From assembly GCA_026874595.1 (NCBI GenBank), contig CM049311.1:50409676-50473675 (forward strand): DNA of 64,000 nt, in the 5' to 3' direction. This document shows, in pieces, positions 44,213-56,804 of the stretch. Made by a program: the position numbers and the translations under genes. The notes under the pieces were generated by a model, which saw nothing but the letters and a program-made list of their open reading frames with translations, ran no database searches and was not told where the DNA came from. Origin of the DNA: Sipunculus nudus. Lineage: Eukaryota; Annelida; Sipuncula; Golfingiida; Sipunculidae. How positions within the stretch are numbered: position 1 is the first letter of the stretch; every line of letters begins with the position of its first letter.

Positions 44213-45375
44213 GGATCCGCCAAAACCAAGTTTTGCGGATACTATGTTTTTGACCGAGTTCCTCCGCCGCGGCGGCGTTCGTTTCCAGAGAGCTCCTCGG
44301 AGACTAATGGACCGATTTTTCCCAAACTTACACCTATTATCGGGTCACATGTGAACTGGTGCCTAACCAATTTGCATTGACCTCTGACCTTTCCTCTCTA
44401 TCCAGTGTCCATTTGTGGGTCTGTTTCCACTCATAAACCCTCATATCTCGGGAACCGTTTGACCGATCAGGAAATAAAATTGATACAAATGTAGCCCTTG
44501 GATTGCTTTATAACATACACAAAAAATGGTGGCGCCACCTGTAACCATGTTTGCACAGTGTCCATCTGTTCATCTGCCTTGGGTTAAAATCACTCATATC
44601 TCTGCAGTGAATTGACTAATTCACCTGAAATTCGTCATGTGTATACATCCAGGATAGCTTTCTTGATTTTATGACAGGTGGCGCCACCTACGTTCACGTT
44701 CACGCTGATGACATCCAAGCTTATATCTCGGGAACCGTTTGACCGATCAGGAAATAAAATTTATACAAATGTAGCCCTTTGATAGCTCTGTAACATTCAC
44801 AAAAAATGGTGGCGCCACCTGTAACAATGTTTGCACAGCGTCCGCTGTTAGTCTGCCGTGGCCTAAAATTACTCATTTCTCTGTAGTGGTTCGACATAAC
44901 TGCCTAAAATTTTGCAGGTTTATACATCGTGGACAGCTTTCTTGATTTTATGACAGGTGGCGCCACCTACATTCTAGTTAACGCTGGACACATCCAAGCT
45001 CATATCTCAGGAACCATTTGACCGATTGGGCCAACATTGTGCATGTGTTTAGATCTCACATAGGTCTTTATCATACACAAAACTGGAGGTGTTACCTGCA
45101 AAGATTTTTGCACAGTGTTTGTCTGCCATGGGCAAAAATCGCTCATATACATGTAGTGGTTTGACTTTTCTGCCTAAAATTTTGCAGGTGTATACAACTT
45201 GGACAGCTTTCTGGATTTGTGGTAGGTGGCACAACCTACATACACATTTAGGCTGCAGACATCCATGCTAATATGCAACATACCTCACTCTATTTCCCCT
45301 TGCCACTCAATCCATGCCTCACTATCCAATTTTGGCAGATACATGTAGTCACTTGTCGGTTACCCGTATTCTAGT
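44213..45375 (-). mobile_element. family B repeat, inverted relative to 15904-17086
   Basis: Minus-strand reading starts CTAGAATACGGGTAACCGAC at 45375 and ends with a GCCGCGGCGGAGG stretch and the 30-nt stem-loop 44213-44242. It has perfect palindromes at 44528, 44677, 44808 and 44956. HINE sequence resumes on the far side (TTTTTCTCTATTTTTGAG at about 45391), so it was inserted into the 340-bp array. Confidence 0.65.
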
Positions 45376-45710
45376 TTTAAAAGTTTACACATTTTTCTCT
45401 ATTTTTGAGATATATAAATACAGACTAAATCTTGGCCTGTTGGTTAATCTGTATGATGCTTCAGTTGAATGGGTATATACTACCATTCTGGTGATAAAAT
45501 TTCCTTTTGCGAATCTCTTCCCAGTCAGCTGAGCGTCATGACCCATGGGTCACTTGTTTGTATATAATTTTATATTCTTCATGATTTAGCTGAAAGCTGT
45601 CATTGTAATTTTGTGTTTCTGTTGACACCTTTGTTTGAATTTGGTGTGACTAGTCATTTATAATACAGCTGTTAAACAGATTGACTTTTGTCAACCAGAG
45701 GAGATGATGA

Positions 45711-46135
45711 AACCACCAGCACTTTACAGGCACCAGCAGCAACAGCATCCAGCTTCCCAGCCTGTGAGGGATGTACTGCTGTAAATCACTGTGTAACTGT
45801 ATTAGTCCTGGGAGATTGAGGCTACCAGCAGGCAGCTATCAGTGCCAGCCAGGGATTCTTGGGGTTCAGGGTATGGTAATAATGACCCAGAGAGTCTGGG
45901 ATAACACAACCCCCAGACCCACCCTGTTGTCCACACTCACACCTCCCTAGGGGAAACTAAACCAACAAGCAACACAAACCCCTAGATCAAATGTCACGAG
46001 GCAAGTCTGATGTCACCAACAGAGTTTGTGAATCCATAAAATATAGAACAAGCAGTAACAAAGAAGTAACCCATGGGTCATGACACTGTGCTAGTTAATA
46101 TAACTAGTTGTACCTTCCATGTAAAATAAACAGTT
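45711..46135 (+). other. possible terminal exon and 3' UTR
   Basis: After TTTTGTCAACCAG the frame reads (E)EMMKPPALYRHQQQQHPAS, ending RDVLL and TAA at 45784. It is followed by GC-richer unique sequence and an AATAAA at about 46130. No upstream exon was linked and no family is recognised. The block lies between two HINE 3' tips. Confidence 0.2.
46057..46090 (-). repeat. degenerate HINE 3' tip, inverted
   Basis: AAGTAACCCATGGGTCATGA is the reverse complement of the 45530 terminus with few changes. Only the tip is present. Confidence 0.45.
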
Positions 46136-49100
46136 TTTATTACCACTTATTTTTACTGGAATCAATATCTATAAATATATTCTAAAACAAATGTGTATAC
46201 AAAAGTTACAAATAATTGACTGATCTGTGTGAGAGAGATATATATATTTTATTTGACATTTCATAAAAATATACGTTGAACACATCACAGTCAGTGTTTT
46301 AATGTGAGGGGACTGCCGTTAAGGAAATTATAATCCCGTCACAATGGCCACCTATAAGACATTAAGAAGTCATATACTATGAGCATTGAGACTATTTGAA
46401 TAATTAAAAAAAAGAGAAGATTATTGACTGAAGCAGGGGAGACAGTAAGAAAGAAGATATGAGTGGGGATCGTGTTCATTTTTGAGCTTGGATTCTGATG
46501 ATAAACATATTTATATATACAGGCATGCACGATATAAGAATTCTTTCATAAAATGTCCAATAGGAACTGTATAATAGGAACTTTATATTTATTCATATTT
46601 TATTTTATTTTAATTTTTCACTTTATTTTGTATTTTTGTATTGGTTTTCAGCTTATACTACCCTGTTGCTTCTGTTGCAGATATATAATTATATTTTTAT
46701 ATGGTTTCCTGCTCAGTTAGAACAACTTGGGTTACAGATGTAACAGTTCATTTGCTGACATTTATCTTTATATGTATCATTTAATATTGTTTAAGTACTA
46801 AATGATGCCTTGAACACTGTGTTTGAAAATGTTCTCAATAATAATTTGGTAGGTCTCATATATAACTTTTTTTAAGGTTCTCATACAGTTACCATCCATA
46901 AAAATCCTAGTTTTATTTGTAACAATTAAGCGTATTTTTCTGTCTTGTGTCACGTTTTTGTGTTACTGCTTATAACTGGTTGTAAAACTAAACAACTGTA
47001 GTTATTTTGGCAGAGCATCATGGCAGTAATTTTAGTAAAACTTAAGTACAGAAAAACCTTCCCTTAAGACCACCTTCATATAGTGACCACCCGAAAATAA
47101 TATCTTCTTCATGGTCACAATTTTTTTTTGTTCTTATGTCATATATTTAAACCTTGAAGTGGCGATCACCTCGTTTTTGCCATTTTGCAGGCACTTATTT
47201 TGGTCCAAACAGGTGACCTCAGTGAACCTAAATTACTTGATCACAAAGTACTGTGGAAAACATTGCCTCGTCAGGTATAGATGAGGGTTGGACACATGAT
47301 ACGCCTTTAAGTTTTACTGCTGAGCTGATGACATGCACTCATACAAGGGCAACTGGAGGGACCTGGAAGCTTACCCAACCCCTGTCCTGAGTAATTTTAA
47401 GGTGTGTAATGAGTCTGTCTGATTGGTTAATTATGATGTAATGTTCACTGTATTTACTGACATTCACCCATAAGCCACATCTGTAGTGATGGTTGTAAGG
47501 TCAGTAATCCCCTTTACACATATCTGGACCTGATATGGAGAAATTAACAAAGGAAGTCTTAATTAGTCTGTATCAGATGTTGGGGCCTTACATGGAGAGT
47601 GGTTTCTACTGAGTATCACTGCCATCCAGTCTTTCCCTTCACTATCTATGTGAGAATTTATGCAGATTAATAGCAAGCAATTATTATTTTTTTTTGCAAA
47701 TAAAATAATCTTTATTGCCTTTATGTAGCCTATAAATATTATCACAGTGATGTGAATTTATTAAGTGATAAAGTATTTATGTATTCCACAGTAATGTAAT
47801 ACTCAGATGATTACTCTGACATTCAAATGAAACTGCTCAGTCTTTATGTACTTTATATACATATGATCACAAAGACATATCCAAAAAGACTTTACTTTTG
47901 TGTATGAAAGAAAGTAAAGGTGACCCTTCTTGACTGCAGACTGGATCCTACTATAATTGAGAACTTCGGATTGGGGAAAAAAGTGTTATCCCACACTGAT
48001 ATATATTCTCACCTGGGTGATTTCCTATGAGAACTTTTGTGTACAATCCAAATGCCCTTATTAAGCATGACAGGTTTTATCTCCAAGTTTCTCAAAATCA
48101 CTTATTTTATCTGCCATTTTGTAAAAAAAACTAAAATTAAATCCTTATGTCACAGGTTGCATGTTAGAATGATGTCTATACTGCTAGTTTACTTCCCATT
48201 AAGACAGAAGAGATCAATATATCAGTCACTGCTTGACAGAACAAGGGACCTTTGGGTCACGCAGTCAGCTGTTATATATGATAAAAAAATATTATTTAGA
48301 AATGAGGCACATGCTGGTTTTGTGTGGTAATAAATATAAGCTGTATTATGAGTTGTTGTTGTTTAGCTTATGTATGATTTTGATAGTACCTTTGGAGACA
48401 GGGAAGAGGATTGATTTCATTTATTTTATTAACAGATGGAGTACTACTGTCACACAGATTTTGACTTGGCCATATAACTTATAAGCAGAACATATAATAT
48501 AAGAGTTTAACTATTTATTAAAAAAATTACAAATATTGTCCCAAATATAATTTTTATTAAAAATAATAAGAGAATCATATGAATTTTTAAAATGAAATAT
48601 AACTGATATGATTATTAAAATAATATTAAAGAATATATTCATGAATGCATCCATGAATACATTTTGAAAGTATTTGCACGAGTATTCATATACTTTCATT
48701 TTTACCTGAATTCCCATTCTTTATGCAAGAAATTTTATAATGGAGTACATAATCATATTCGTATTTAAATACAATTACAAAGTATTCGCACCATGTCTGG
48801 TATTTATTCAGTTTTCACCAAACAATGATGTTGAGAATCCAGAATATACAAAATTCACACATTTAAATAATGATCATAAGTACCTGGTTTTATGGCTTTT
48901 ATTAATATTAAAGAATAACTGTAAAAAATTCATTTTGGACTAATTTAACATCAATGTACACACTAGACACAGTAGGAATATAGATTAGTATTATCAACTG
49001 CATCTTTGTCTATCATTAATTTCCTTCATATAATCCTTAATGATTAGTAATGAATAATATGATTTACTTCTTTATCATTAAAAATGAACTGAAAAATGCC

Positions 49101-49480
49101 ATAGGTGACTGCATGGTTTTATTTGGAATATGTGACATTCTACCCATCGATACAAGATTCTTATATCATCAGTAACTGCAAGTTAATTTCCTGTTATTAT
49201 AAACTAACAAATTCCTTTTCTATTTTTCTTTAATTTGTTATTAAAAACCAATAAAAATTTATTAATTTATTGTTTATTGTTATGTTGTTGGTTAAAACTA
49301 CTAGATGAGTTGGGTTGAACACCTGGATCAACTGTGGCTGGCCATAAGCTGCCTGGATTCTCCCCTCAAGGGTGCATAATTTGATGAAAGGTCAACAAGG
49401 TCAACATACAGGTGACTCAAGAGGGGCTGGAGAGAGCCAAAGTCTGACAGGGTCTCATAAAAAACATTAATAAAAGCTAC
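46091..49480. other. AT-rich intergenic DNA
   Basis: No gene supported. At 47043-47180 a half of a pogo-like MITE is possible (TACAGAAAAACCTTCCCTTA, then GACCACC). Confidence 0.3.
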
Positions 49481-49539
49481 AATATTTTTTCAGCTTTCTA
49501 AACTAAAAAGCTGAAATCCTTATGTGTGCATGATATGAA

Positions 49540-50838
49540 AATTATATCAACAGTGCTCACGGGAAACAAACGTGCCATGGTCACAGTTGGGCAAAATTTA
49601 AGGTACTAATTTTATATTTATACTAATAACTTATAAAATTTGAAAAATTCAGAACTAATTTTGGGTATTCAATTGAATCTTGTTTAAATAATGTTACATC
49701 CCTGACATAAAAAATCTCTAGCTTCAGCAATGCCCTTGTTAAGGGAGTAAATATATTTCTTGATTTTTTACAAAGTGCATTATGTTTGGGCCCATAACTT
49801 AAAAAAATACACAATACTGACATCATTTCTGGCATGTGCAAAGAGAATGTAAATAAAAATATGTATATTATATATGATCAAAGTCAGATCAGTGGTTTTG
49901 ATATTAGGCAGTCTTAAAGTGTAACATTTGGTTTTTAATGGAAAAATGAAGTTTTTCATTGATATCTCGAAGGAATTAAGTCCTAGTGACCAAATTCTTG
50001 GCATGGTAGGGGATTTTGGAGAAATCTAACTGTATGCCAAATTTAAGGAACTTAGAGCTGAAGCTCGGGAGCTGAGCTCTAGCAAACTGCATAACACTAG
50101 CAATATGTGACATGGTGCTTGAAAACTTGAATAAAATCTACAGTTTTTGATCAACTGGTTTCAAATTTTTGGTGTTAACAGTTGCAATGCTAACAAAAAC
50201 ATGCTGTGAAAATTAAATCCACAGCAGTTACAGCAAAAAAAGTGCCATGGTCAAAGTTGGGCAAAATTTAAGGTACCAATTTTTTATTTTTGCTAATATT
50301 TTTAAAAATTTAAAAGATTTTGATCTAATTTTGGGTATACAATTTAATTTTGATTAATAAAAGTAATATTACTGGAAAAAAAGTGCTTAGCTTTAACAAG
50401 TTTTGTGTTAAGTGATAAAATTTCTTTCCTGATTATTTACAAATTGCATTATGTTTGGGCCCATAACTTTTTTAAATTAAATAATACAGACCTAATTTCT
50501 GGCATGTACATAGGAATTATATAGAGGATTATTTATAGGAAATATGAGGAAAAACAGATGAGTGGTTTTGATATTAGGCAGTCCTAAAGTGTGAAAATAG
50601 GTTTTTAATAAAAAATTGAGGTTTTTCCTTAATTTCTCAAAGGAATGAAGTCGCAAAGACCCAGTTTTCGGCTTGGTAGGAGATCTTGGAGACATCTAAC
50701 ATTATGCTGAATTTTGGATTCCTAGGTCTTACGGTTTCAAAACGTGCCACATCTACGGACGGACGGACTGACAGACGGACGACGGACAATGGACCACGAC
50801 TATAGCTCAGATGACTTATAGTCAGCTGAGCTAAAAAT
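49540..50838 (-). mobile_element. HINE family A element, two 660-bp modules with 5' tip
   Basis: Two units start at about 49550 and 50210 (GTGCCATGGTCAAAGTTGGG or close). The right edge carries AGCTCAGATGACTTATAGTC then AGCTGAGCTAAAA, the reverse of the 42157 5' end, preceded by a GGACGGACGGACTGAC stretch. The 3' terminus was not found, so the element is truncated. This is the clearest copy of family A. Confidence 0.65.
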
Positions 50839-53800
50839 CAAAATTTTCTTACTCTTATAATTACATTTTGAGCTCAGCAAATATATGGACTACCAGAGGG
50901 ATGCACAACAGTCACAGAACAATCACTACAGCACATAAATAAACTGAGCTAATATAATACCCATGATCAATAAGCATGCCTAGTTTCAGGACAATCCATG
51001 AACCCATCACCGGCCAAGAAAGTGACACAATTTCTTTGACTTGGCAGTCTCAAAATTACATGTAGAAACAAGAAAAATAACCAGAGAAAGTTTGGATGAC
51101 TCAATCAGCCTTGAAACTGTCCAACACCTCATATAGGACTACATGGAGTTATTACATTAACAAAATTCTAACGAATTAAAAGTTAACAGTTTCTTGAAAG
51201 TATTACACTTTAGGTATCATTAAGGAAAAAAGTTGTAGGGCAAATTAGATCTTATAAAGTCCAAGGTCTGAGAAAATTGTCTAAACAATTTTTGTATAAG
51301 ATTTCAGGAAACAAAACCAAATACTTTATTTTTTTTCACAACAAAATAACACTGTACAGATGACACCAAGGGATGACTATGAAAAATGACAGCAAAAAAA
51401 TAACCAGAATTGAATGTCTCCCCAGTGGAGGAGAATCATAATTCTCATAAATTTGTAATGTCTGTACCTGAGCTATTTATAGTCCGTCCCAGTACCTGTG
51501 TCCGCATGTTTTTCTGGGATAATTTTTCACACAAATTAAGCAGTGTAAACCTTTCTGGTCCAAAGGTTGCAGGAGCTATTCTGCTGACTCCCTGCGCATA
51601 AGTGATGCCTTACCTTGCTTTGATTTTGTATGAGACAAATAATCCAAAATATGACAAAACAAGCTACTGCATTTATGACTTATTCCTTGCCTGAGAACTG
51701 ATAGTAAACAAGTCAGTCAAACTTATGACATCAGTCAACTGAAGGTGATTCGCAACCAATCACTGTGACGTCTTTGTGACGTCACTGTTGTCCAACAAAC
51801 ACCAAATGCAGCCATAGACATGGAAAGTGTACCATACAGGAATGTATTGTCCAGCAGTGCCGGGAAGACACCATCCACAGTATTCCAGCATTAATAACAC
51901 AAAAGAGTTGCAAAGTAAATACATTTTTAATGATATATAACTACTTTACACAAAATCTGCGGATAATCTGTTAATAAACTTCAGGCCAAAAGGCATTTTT
52001 AAAGAATATTCTAAAAATAATTATCTTGAGAAAACATGCAGACAAGGGTTTTTGGACGGACTATACACTGCCATTTTATGATATAATTCTTGTGATGTGC
52101 ACATGTGAATTTCATCATCTAGTTGATGTTTTCCATAAATGTTTCTATGTTAGTTTGATTAATACTAGAGACAGATTACATATTTTATGTTTGAAAAGTC
52201 ATTGAGATTCATTTTTTTTATGTATTTTTTAATGATATTTAATGTCCTTTTGTATTAATGTATTACAAACCCTCAGAAATAGTCTGTATATTGAACAGGT
52301 ATTATTTCTGACTCTATAGTGTTGTCTCTGAATCAAGACACTTGAACATGGGTTGCTCTAGGGTTTACATATATATATAGTGCATGTACCAAGGAAGTAC
52401 AGGGAAGTCAGAATGAATGATGATGCAAGTCCATTAACAAGCACAAGCTTTTAGTTAAGGCCCTCTACAAGACCAGCAGCCAAGGGCTTCACAAAATCTT
52501 AGTGGCCGTCATTGGCCAGTTGGTACACAAAGGCTAATACAGGACCTTGGTCAGAAATAACCAGAGTGTAAGGGCAGAGTATTGCAGTCATTTAAATATC
52601 TATGATGGTTATTGTTTATGTTAACATTTTGATCACCTTGGCTGTGACAGGGGCCTGCAGTAACTGGGTAGAGGAGATTCTGGTTTTGTACCAGTAGCTG
52701 GACTTGAATGAAAAATAGAATCCACCTGATGTACTTATGAAACCAGCATGGCTGACAGTTATCTACCAGAAGGGTGAAATTATATGAACTACAGTACAAG
52801 ATATTCAGCAGACATCAGCTTTAATGCTGATTCCAGTAAGGCCAGACTTTTTTAATTCTTTGGTTTATGAAAATGTTTGACAAAAGTGATAGGTAGGAGG
52901 TAGAAAAAAAAAATTTGGAACAAACTTGGATACTGGTGTTCGTGAATCCTGTATTGTACAGTTGGGTTATAAAATTCATTTTAAATGGCTCTATATAAAC
53001 CTATATAAAATATATAAAATAATATATAAAAATTAAAATATTATCTTCATCCTCTTGAGTTTTCCACATGAATCATGTGTGTGCCATGTTATTTCAAGCC
53101 ATTCAAATGTCATCAAAGGTAAAATATTGACAAACAAAAGTTAAAACAGTAAAACTTGTGTATAATTTCATACAAACCTGAAATAAAACTTCAGTCACTG
53201 TCCCTGCCAAGTGAACTGCCTATTTTATAAAGTTTTACAAATTAAAGACCAGTCAAATACTTACACAAATACAAAATAATATATTTTTGTCAGATATGCA
53301 AGGAGAAAACTAAATAATCACTGCTAGCATGATAGACTGCAGTTTTTATTTTTCAGTCGTGAATGACAATAACAAGACAATATGCGACTTGCAGCTATTT
53401 GCCTATTGTTTATCAAATGTCAACAACATGGAACTCAAGATATTTGATTCATAACCATGACCTTTCCTTTTTGGTGTTGCGAATGTTTGATAGTCCTTTG
53501 AATATACAACAACTGCTAATTAAGTGAGGTTTCCATTAGAGATCACATTGAATAGTTCAACTTTTTTAAAAGTATAAAAAGTATTAATAATCTTTATTAT
53601 TAATAAAGATCTGCATTTCTTACCGCGGCCGTGATAGTATGTACCGTGCTCAGTTTAATATGCCGTCACTTGGCCACTGTCAGTCCGGTATTGCTTTTTC
53701 GGCATCCATAGAGCATCAAAGCAACGCAATAATAAATAGCATCTGACTTTGAGTGCAATATTTAGTCTTAAGAAATAAATTTGTTTGTATATCCAGCAAG

Positions 53801-54350
53801 TTATTAACAGTGGCAAGCTGGTAAAGCCGCTATGCAACCAAACTTATTTTCTTTCTAATTCACATCTATCTAAAACAATTATATTCAACGAGGTAAACAT
53901 GACATAAACCCTGGTTTGAAAATGTACTGTAGTGCAAAAATTAACTTTGAAAACTCTCCAAGAGTTCTCAATTTCCCTGCTGAATCTTTTGACTACTTGA
54001 TGGCCAATCAATTGCATTTATGGCCCAAGGATATCCTATTGTGATTGGCTTAAACCCTCCATCTGTAATCAAGAAAGTGACCTGATTAGCCAATCATAGT
54101 TCTAAAGTTTGAGGTGATCTAATACACATGGTCACTAAACATTTCAATTGTCAACAACCGTTTTGGATTCGGTGACGCTATATAAAAGGAAAAAAAAGTC
54201 AAAATGCCAATTTTATTTTTTTTTCTGAAATGAGATAATCGGAGGTTGGCTGGTTCGTAAACCGAGAAAATATAAAAGTCTGGCCTTAATTACAACCTAC
54301 AACTTTAATCACCCTATCACCATGACTAGAGTTCCTGTGAAGGCCATCAT
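50839..54350. other. intergenic, no gene supported
   Basis: AT-rich with scattered small frames on both strands, none with splice or domain support. I see no repeat family that recurs within this window. Confidence 0.35.
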
Positions 54351-54353
54351 ATA

Positions 54354-54528
54354 CAGTGGAACCCCACAATAGACCACCTTGGGGACTAACCAAAGTGGTC
54401 ATAATTTGGGGGTGGTCGTATTTGTGAAACTCTAAATCACATGGATTATATATTTTGGACTGAGAAAGGTGGTCACAATTGTGGGGTTGGTCACAATTGC
54501 AGGGTGGTCACAAGGCAGGGTTCTACTG
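54354..54528. mobile_element. pogo/Tigger-like MITE, copy 1
   Basis: 175 bp, CAGTGGAACCCC at the left and GGGTTCTACTG at the right, flanked by TA. The interior has repeated GGTCACAATTG words. Confidence 0.75.
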
Positions 54529-54530
54529 TA

Positions 54531-56621
54531 CATGGAGCATAAAATCATTGAGTCATTTACGTATTTCTGTATTTATTATGAATAATGTAAATCAGTTTTT
54601 GACAATTTAGACATCAGATATGTCATCTAAAGGACCATATGCCATGAAATGTTAACAATGAATGACACAGAATGTGAGAAATTTACACTCTTTCATTCGT
54701 TAAATTCTAATATTAAACAAACCAAATGTAAATTAAGTGTAAAATAAATACATAAAGAATTTTGAAATTGATGGAGTATGCCCACATATTAATCTGATAG
54801 ACCAATAAAATAACTACCGGTAAATCAGAAGCTAGTGGATGTAATTCATGGCTCTGAGTATCGTAGGCAATGTGACAACTTAAGTCGCTGACTGACATTT
54901 CAGACATGATTATTTTCCTATTAATATCTCCTCTACATTTCTGTGATTATTGCAACACATATTTTGGCAAAATTATAACCATACACATAATATCATAAAA
55001 AAATAAGATAAAATAAAAACATGTTGTCATAAGTTTGCCTGGTATGTATATTATAATAAAAGACTTGACAAATAGTATGGTCATAATTGGTCTATATACT
55101 AAATTGATCTGAACTGGCTGCTTGAAATACATTGCATAATTTCTGACATCATAATAACCAATACTGTTTATTAATTAAAGAGTGAAAATTACAAGGAAAA
55201 AATATAAATTAATTTTACAAATAAATAACATTATATTTAATATAAAAGTAAATTTATTATAACTGTCATGAACCTATACAGGTACACCTACAATAAGTGA
55301 GTCTGTGTCTAAACTAAACCAGCTATAAATATTACCAGTACACCCAGTCATAGCAGAAATACTAGGCCTTCACCCACTGACTAATTTCTATAATGACTAG
55401 TGCAGTGAGTGACAGGAAAGGCTGACCAGTGTCCAACATCAGAAATACTGGGCTCTGGTTCAGCATGGTCTGTCAGTATTTGAGATAGAGGCTGTTCATA
55501 GAAGGTACCTGTCTGTGTAAGTAGATTATATATAGCTTATGTGATCACAGAGAATGCAAACACAGGCTTAGCTTAGGTAATAAGGAAGGCCAATACAGGC
55601 TCTCTTGTCTGTTGAACAGTTATAAATAAATATATAAAGTAGTTCACAGTAAGGTTAAGAACTTAAATTATATACTCTGAGAATTAAGTAAACTGTACCC
55701 TAAATATCATATATAATTACACTTGATGAGTTATTTATAAATTAACTCTGGGAGTAGATGATTTAATGTCAGTTTTTCTTTAACCAACCCCTTGCTATAT
55801 AGTTTAGGAAAAAAATTAAATTTGTTTTATATGCTGAGATTTTGAATCATCTGATGTTCCTCTGTAATAATGATTCTGTACTGTGAGTAAAAGTCCATGA
55901 GAAGCTGAGGTCAAGCTATCTTAATTTATCTAATGATGATTTAATTTGTATTTATAAGAATGAATTGTCTTTACATGAGAAATAAATTACATTAAAAAAA
56001 ATACTTTCAGTAATGTTTAGAATTTTCTTAAGTGTTTTGTTCATACATTGGTCTAATTCAAAAGGCAATGTTATATTTATTTCTCATAGAGAAAAAAGAT
56101 TTATTGATATTGTTTGCTATGATTTAACTGGTGTCATCTCCTTAATTTTGTATTTCAGATCAATTTACATGACCATGACTGAGCTGACTAAGTGTTTTAC
56201 TGAACTTTGGATGACTGGTATTTTCAGTAAGGATTGACATCTGTGCCTAAATATGCTACAAATTTAAGCCAGATACGACAAAAACAATTTTTGACCAAGC
56301 ATTCAGTATCACCAATTGGCCCAAATTTCTGTGGAATGACTCATTAATTTAACTATATATTTGTACCGTGTGTATATACTACCCATAAAAATGTGTTTAA
56401 CTGTGAAACAACTTAAGACCTGGAAGAATGTTAACTCTTAATTATTGTTGGGCTTTGAAACATGTACAGCAGGTGCCCGATCGTGCCATGCCTTGTCTGA
56501 GACAGTTTAGGCCAGTGGATTGTGAAGATCCTTGAATCAATTCATTTGATTCATTACCTTCCAATTAATCCATTCTCATTTCAATTCTTACTTAGTAGTA
56601 AAATTTACCAAAACGGATGTT
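54531..56621. other. intergenic, no gene supported
   Basis: AT-rich DNA with small frames only. No repeats with a copy elsewhere in the window were noticed. Confidence 0.35.
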
Positions 56622-56625
56622 AGTA

Positions 56626-56802
56626 CAGTGGGACCCCACAATTACGACCACCTTGGGGACTGACCAGAGTGGTCGTAATTTGTGGGTGGTCGTAATTGTG
56701 AAACTCTAAATTACATGGATCGTTTATTTGGGACCAAGAAAGGTGGTTATAATTGTGGGGTTGGTCACAATTGCAGGGTGGTCGTAAGGCGGGGTTCCAC
56801 TG
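56626..56802. mobile_element. pogo/Tigger-like MITE, copy 2
   Basis: 177 bp, CAGTGGGACCCC at the left and GGGGTTCCACTG at the right, flanked by TA (56624-56625 and 56803-56804). It matches copy 1 along its length in the same orientation, including ACCACCTTGGGGACT. A 109-residue minus frame over it is a shadow. Confidence 0.8.
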
Positions 56803-56804
56803 TA

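Larger units (their letters stand above)
42157..45559 (+). mobile_element. Helentron/HINE-like non-autonomous element with nested insertion
   Basis: 5' end TTAGCTCAGCTGACTGAAAG, continuing into a hairpin-forming GTCATCTGAGCTATAG, then a GTCCGTCC/GTCTG-rich stretch; 3' end CAGTCAGCTGAGCG, then the hairpin TGACCCATGGGTCA and CTTGTTT. The 12-bp inner inverted repeat GCTCAGCTGACT at both ends, a 3' hairpin and central tandem repeats match the published layout of Helentron-associated elements (DINE-1/HINE). The centre holds six 340-bp modules, and family B is inserted at 44213-45375. No Rep/helicase coding. Confidence 0.65.

Noticed and set aside
42157-50838. Regular spacing of repeat modules considered as a CRISPR-like array
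   Set aside because: Units are 300-700 bp and diverged along their length, without unique spacers; the genome is eukaryotic.
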